Of a stretch of DNA of 64,000 bases, positions 59,856 through 64,000 are shown piece by piece (position 1 is the first letter of the stretch; every line of letters starts with the position of its first letter). Origin of the DNA: Eulemur rufifrons. Its lineage: Eukaryota > Chordata > Mammalia > Primates > Lemuridae. Where the stretch lies: assembly GCF_041146395.1 (NCBI RefSeq), contig NC_090989.1, forward strand, positions 171,151,501 to 171,215,500, given 5' to 3'. The notes beneath the pieces are model-generated. The model worked only from the letters and a program-made list of their open reading frames with translations, searched no databases and was not told where the DNA came from. The position numbers and the translations under genes are program-made.

Positions 59856-62800
59856 CTGTAGTTTCCAAACATCCAGAAATTGGGAGGCAGTGGGGGAGAG
59901 AGAAGGGAGGGTTGGGAGAAAGAGAACACACAATTAGGGCAGTGCTACCTGATAAGTCTCCGCAGTGAGGGGCAGGTGGAAAGCTGACCTGTGCGGAGAT
60001 TACACAGGCCTTCCCCTTTTCTGAAATGAAACACTTTTATCTCTATTAGAATTTAACAGTGATGACAGGCTGGAATTGCATGCACCATCTGGCCCAAAAA
60101 GGAACCCTTGCAGTGTGAAGTAGGAAGTCACCTTGTCCAGCCTGGGCTGTCTTTCTCCGAGGACCACCCAAGGGGAGTGGTGGGTGAAGTTTTGCAATGG
60201 CCTCGCAGGAGAGATGGGATTGGTGACTGATTCGGGGAGAGGAAGCAGAGTCAAAGAAGACACTGAAAACTATGCAACTTAATACTGCCACCTACTTCTG
60301 AGAACTACAGTCTGGGGATGAAAGTTTTTCCAAAAGAGGCAAGAGGAGGACAGGAGAATTGGCAGTGATCAAGATGGCTCTGTAGCAGTTCGGCAGCCAG
60401 AACGCAGCCAGCACGCAGCTACGGCGAGCTGCATCTATGCCTGACCAGCAGGCCGCTCAGGGCCTGCAGGAGATCCCGGTGCTTTGGCCCCTTGAGCCAG
60501 ACCCCAGATTTTACATGATGTCAATGGGGCCGAGGCTCATTAAATCCCACACAGGCAGGTCCTCAAAGGGTGACCTCCAGGGTTATTCAGTGCCTGTTCC
60601 CTGTGAGCAGGGGCTCGTGCTTCCAAGCAGCTCCAACCCCAGCCGTAGCAGTAACTGTCAGAGTTTTCTCAGAAACCAAAGTCTGTCCCCTGCAATGCAC
60701 ATGGAAGAAACGAGTGCTGTGGGGCTGTGTGATCCCAGGGAGGTTTGTCTCTACACACGGGAGCCCCTAGAGCGTGCCGGCTGCTGGGAATGAACAGAGT
60801 CAGGTTTTCCTTCCTTGTGTTCAGGTTCTCTGAGAACCCACCCAAGGCATCCCCTGTAGTCTGGCTGGCACAGGAAGCCCCCTGCCAGCGAACCACCCTT
60901 GGTGATGCTGATCATCAGCTGTGTGGACTCACCAACATTAAGGTCCACGAAGGTTATTTAAAGGGTTTGCTAAGAACACCAACTGCTGGGAGCCAACTCC
61001 TGGGATCCTCGGAGCCAACAGGTCTAGTGTAGGAACCACTGGTGGGCAGGGGGGAAAAAAACCTCTGCAGAGAGTCAGTCTGGGAAGGCCTTGTCCAAGA
61101 TCCCAGCGAGAATCAGGGACAAGATCTGGAGGAGAGGCCAGCTCTCCCTTCAGCCTGCATTTAGACTGGGGTCACAAGGGAAGACAAAAAGCACTGGCCC
61201 CTCCCTAGGAGGAAGAATGAATGGAAACGTGAGCCCTGCAGAAAACCAAACATGGCAGGGCGGCCTGCGCCTCGCTCACCACACGCCCGAGCTCCATCCT
61301 AATCGCAGCAGGCCCAGGGGAGCGCCTGGGCAGGTACCAAGAGGCACCTGGGCAGGTACACAGGCCTGCCCGGAGCCACAGAAGGCGGCGCTGGCTCAAC
61401 CTGCTCCCGAGGCACTGCCAGCCCGCGTAGCCACCTCTGGGGCCGCCTCAGTGCAGGGGCTTCCTGACCCTCAGTCCCCTCAGCAACAGACTCCTTCCTG
61501 GGGGCCTCCTAGGCAGTCCCCCACGGTAACTCCGAGTTCAGCCTTCCGACAAAGCCAGCTCTGTTTCCTGTCTCTGGAGGGTGAAGGGGCAAACAGGCCA
61601 AAGACCCCTCAGCCTTTTCTTTCTCTCAGAGGCGGTCTGCAGGGATGTGCAAACAATCTCATCCTGAAAGATTTTCTGCAACCTCTCTCCATCCGAAAAC
61701 TTATTTTAAGACAAATAAACCAAACACACAGAAAACCCAGTGGCTGTGCGAACTTAGGCTTCTCAACCACAGAGCCAGCTAGCAAATCACAGCTCGCGGG
61801 GCACCAAACCCCCAGCGCTTCGGAGCGCGCTGCCAACTTCTACACTTCATCAGATCCCCCAGGCCAAGGCACTGCGGGCTCCAGGTCCCAGTAAAAACGT
61901 ATTGAACTGTTTAGTGAAATCTCCCGTAAACTAGATCCAGGAAAAAGCTGTGCTTTATTTCATCCATTAAATATTAGTCACATTGACCTCTTTTACAATG
62001 AGGGCATGCTGTTATTTCTAATGGTGACAATAGCAATAAAACAAATTCTCAAATTCTCAATTACGCAGGGGCTAATCATCCTGTTGGTGGATTAAACCGG
62101 TCCTTACCCTCCCCCTGCAGACATCTGGGGCCGGGGGAGGAGTCCAGGCCAGCAGGCTGGGATGGCTCTAATAAAGGACTGCTGGGAGGAGAAAGGAGAG
62201 CTGCGACTGCGGGCCGGGAGGACGCTATTTCTGTCCCAGAGCCAGGCTCCCAGGGAGGGACAGCTGGCCTGGCCTCCCCAGCATCGACCTGGAGCAGGCA
62301 GGCCAGGGGAGTCACCGTCAGATTCTCCCATCCTCCTCCCGCCAGCCCAGCGCCGGGCTCCCAGGCCTGCTTGGCGCGTGCTGATGCGGGTGGCAGGCGC
62401 TGGGGCAGGGCTAAGGTACACATGTGCAAAGCCCCCCCATGAATCCCACTCTGCAGGCCCAGCCCCACCCAGGCAGGAATCAACAGGCTTTGCCTCTTCA
62501 TGCAGTTCTGCGTGTTCCCCCAACACACCCACTCCTCACACTGCGGCGAGCTGGGACCACCTCGCGGGTACTTGCAAACACAAGTCACTTGCTGCTCCTC
62601 TCTGCCTGTGTTTTGAGCTTCAGAAATCCTCCCCTCCTCCTCACATATGAACTGTGTGCACTGTGCGGGCTCCCAGCAGGGGAACCCTAAGCCATCTTGA
62701 AATGGGCCCTGGGGCAGGTAAGTTAATATCATAATCCCAGGCAAACGAGGAAGACAGGCAGGCACTGGAGAGGAGGAACAGTCTTGTCCTGCCAGGAAGC

Positions 62801-64000
62801 TGCAGTCTGCTGATCTACCCCCAATGCCTGTGTTCAGCAGGTGGAGAGCGCAGACAGGGCAGCGGCCACCCAGTCCTCAGAGGGGCCTCTGTGGCTCACT
62901 TCTTCCTTTCCCAGGGACACTGTGACTTAGGTTTGGCTTCTCACATGGTGGAAGGACCCCAGGTCCTTGAATAAGTCAGTGATGGCAAGAGTCTCCTCCT
63001 CATGAGGTAGACCCCTGAGACCAGCCCCCTGAGCTCGCCACAGGCAAACCCACGCCAGCCCAAAGAGAGTCAGGGCACTGACTGCCACCTCCACAGGATG
63101 GATCTCGCATCTGACGCGGCAGCCCTTCCCAGTGCTACACACGCCCCCTTTCTCAGTGCATCCCAGACTTGCACTGGGCCACTGAGACGGGGTAACAGTG
63201 TTGTGGCCACTTCTCCAGCCGTGGCCATGGCACAGAGCTTTCCCAGCGATGCTGGGGGGCGGGGGGAGGGCGGCAAAGCAGCACTGGGTCCTCCCTCTCT
63301 CCCTCAAACCTACACTCTGCCAAACACAGTGGTTATAACAAGGCCTGTGCACCAGGATCACGTGGAAACCATCTACTTTTTTCATTCCCTTCCAATGTGG
63401 AAATTTTCACATACCATCGAGGCAGACGAGTCTCACGAACCCCATGTGCCCATCACACAGCCACAACTGTCATCCACTTGCGTCAACCTCATTTCATCTC
63501 TACCCCTGCCCACTGCCCGTCCCCTAGCACAGCTGGATTAGCTGGAATCCAAATCATAGACACATTATTTACTTTTTTATTCAAGAAGAAAAGGATTTTT
63601 CTTTTGCAACCTAACCATGATACCATCACACTTAAATAACTGACAGCAGATATTTAATCAAATTAAGGAATTCTTGTTGTCCCAATTTCCTCTGATTCAG
63701 TATGTCTCTCACTCTCTCTCTTTTAAAAACACATATGGAACCTCCGGCCCTCCTGCCCCATGATTCAGTGACATTGGGGGAGGGTGAAGCTTGAGACCCT
63801 GTATTTTAACAAGTTCCCAGGAGTCTCAGGACCAGGTCAGTGTGGAGACCACCACTTTGACGGAGCCCACATCAACCTACACATGTGAGTGAGGTGAATG
63901 GGTTTGGCTGACTTCTTGGCGTTCAGACAGAACTGCTGAACCTAGTCAGCAGGTGGAAGTGGGCAAAAACACCAGGGAGTAGAGAGCAGGCCCTTAGGAA
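59856..64000 (-). other. LRIG1: LRIG1 intron (partial, more than 4.1 kb)
   Basis: The upstream LRR exon was looked for by peptide and by splice context and was not found, so the window ends inside this intron. The stretch is GC-rich around 61.2-62.6 kb, where long open frames occur on both strands without domain similarity. About 63.36-63.52 kb resembles an antisense L1 3' UTR. Confidence 0.75.

Larger units (their letters stand above)
43190..64000 (-). other. LRIG1: LRIG1 gene, 3' portion (ten coding exons, introns, 3' UTR)
   Basis: LRIG1 is a single-pass membrane protein with an LRR ectodomain, three Ig domains and a cytoplasmic tail. It lowers signalling by EGFR/ERBB receptors and MET, in part through CBL-dependent ubiquitination, and marks quiescent epithelial stem cells. 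The window covers roughly the last 715 residues, from the terminal LRRs to the stop. Ten exons with phase-consistent joins and no stop match the human protein (1093 residues as I remember it) closely. The LRR exons upstream, LRRNT, signal peptide and promoter lie beyond base 64000. The 5'-most exon in the window starts mid-codon, so the preceding exon is missing. Confidence 0.95.

Noticed and set aside
61091..61894. 267-codon open frame on + strand
   Set aside because: It lies in an LRIG1 intron of high GC content, shows no domain or recognisable family, and has Pro/Ser/Gln-rich composition expected of chance frames there.
62076..62765. 229-codon open frame on - strand, in LRIG1 orientation
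   Set aside because: No LRR pattern, no correct splice context and no match to LRIG1 upstream exons; GC-rich intron.
59856..64000. Search for the upstream LRIG1 LRR exon
   Set aside because: No sequence with the expected LRR peptide or a phase-matched donor was found; it is presumed to lie beyond the window.

Overview
The window is vertebrate nuclear DNA: long introns with GT-AG boundaries, dense SINE/LINE/DNA-transposon debris, and two recognisable genes lying tail to tail. The left gene (+ strand) is the 3' part of SLC25A26, the mitochondrial S-adenosylmethionine carrier. The right gene (- strand) is the 3' part of LRIG1, a transmembrane LRR/immunoglobulin receptor that restrains ERBB/MET signalling. 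The same pair is adjacent on human chromosome 3p14.1. The Alu copies carry the form seen in strepsirrhine primates, with a TTTTCTATAT...TTTTAGTTGTC insertion in the right arm, so the source is probably a lemur, loris or galago. The species call is inference.

Layout. 1-13238 is SLC25A26 intron with an antisense L1 cluster at about 3.9-8.05 kb, an Alu, a MIR and a 470-base pyrimidine tract. Five SLC25A26 coding exons follow: 13239-13283, 26859-26928, 33779-33843, 34856-34929 and 42008-42125 (stop). Spliced, they give 123 codons matching the C-terminal 45% of the carrier with no indel relative to the 274-residue human protein as I remember it. The last intron holds a nearly full-length Tigger1 transposon (38462-41072) split by an Alu, and two CpG-island-like patches.

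The SLC25A26 poly(A) signal is at 42356 and the LRIG1 one at about 43208 on the opposite strand, so the convergent tails are about 0.8 kb apart. LRIG1 then runs leftward from the window's right edge: two 72-base LRR exons, an LRRCT exon, three Ig exons (the third also carrying the membrane segment) and four cytoplasmic-tail exons. The 3' UTR is about 1.45 kb. All ten exons join in one frame with no stop. The 5' parts of both genes, including their promoters, lie outside the window.

The two genes have no known shared pathway; they are neighbours only. No new enzymatic or defence system is visible. The points most worth a second look are a TTAA-flanked piggyBac-like MITE inside an L1 (52260-52546), a perfect 30-base inverted repeat (22688-22776), an intragenic CpG-rich patch with a 280-codon antisense open frame (34327-35169), and two weak LRIG1 splice donors, one followed by a UG repeat.
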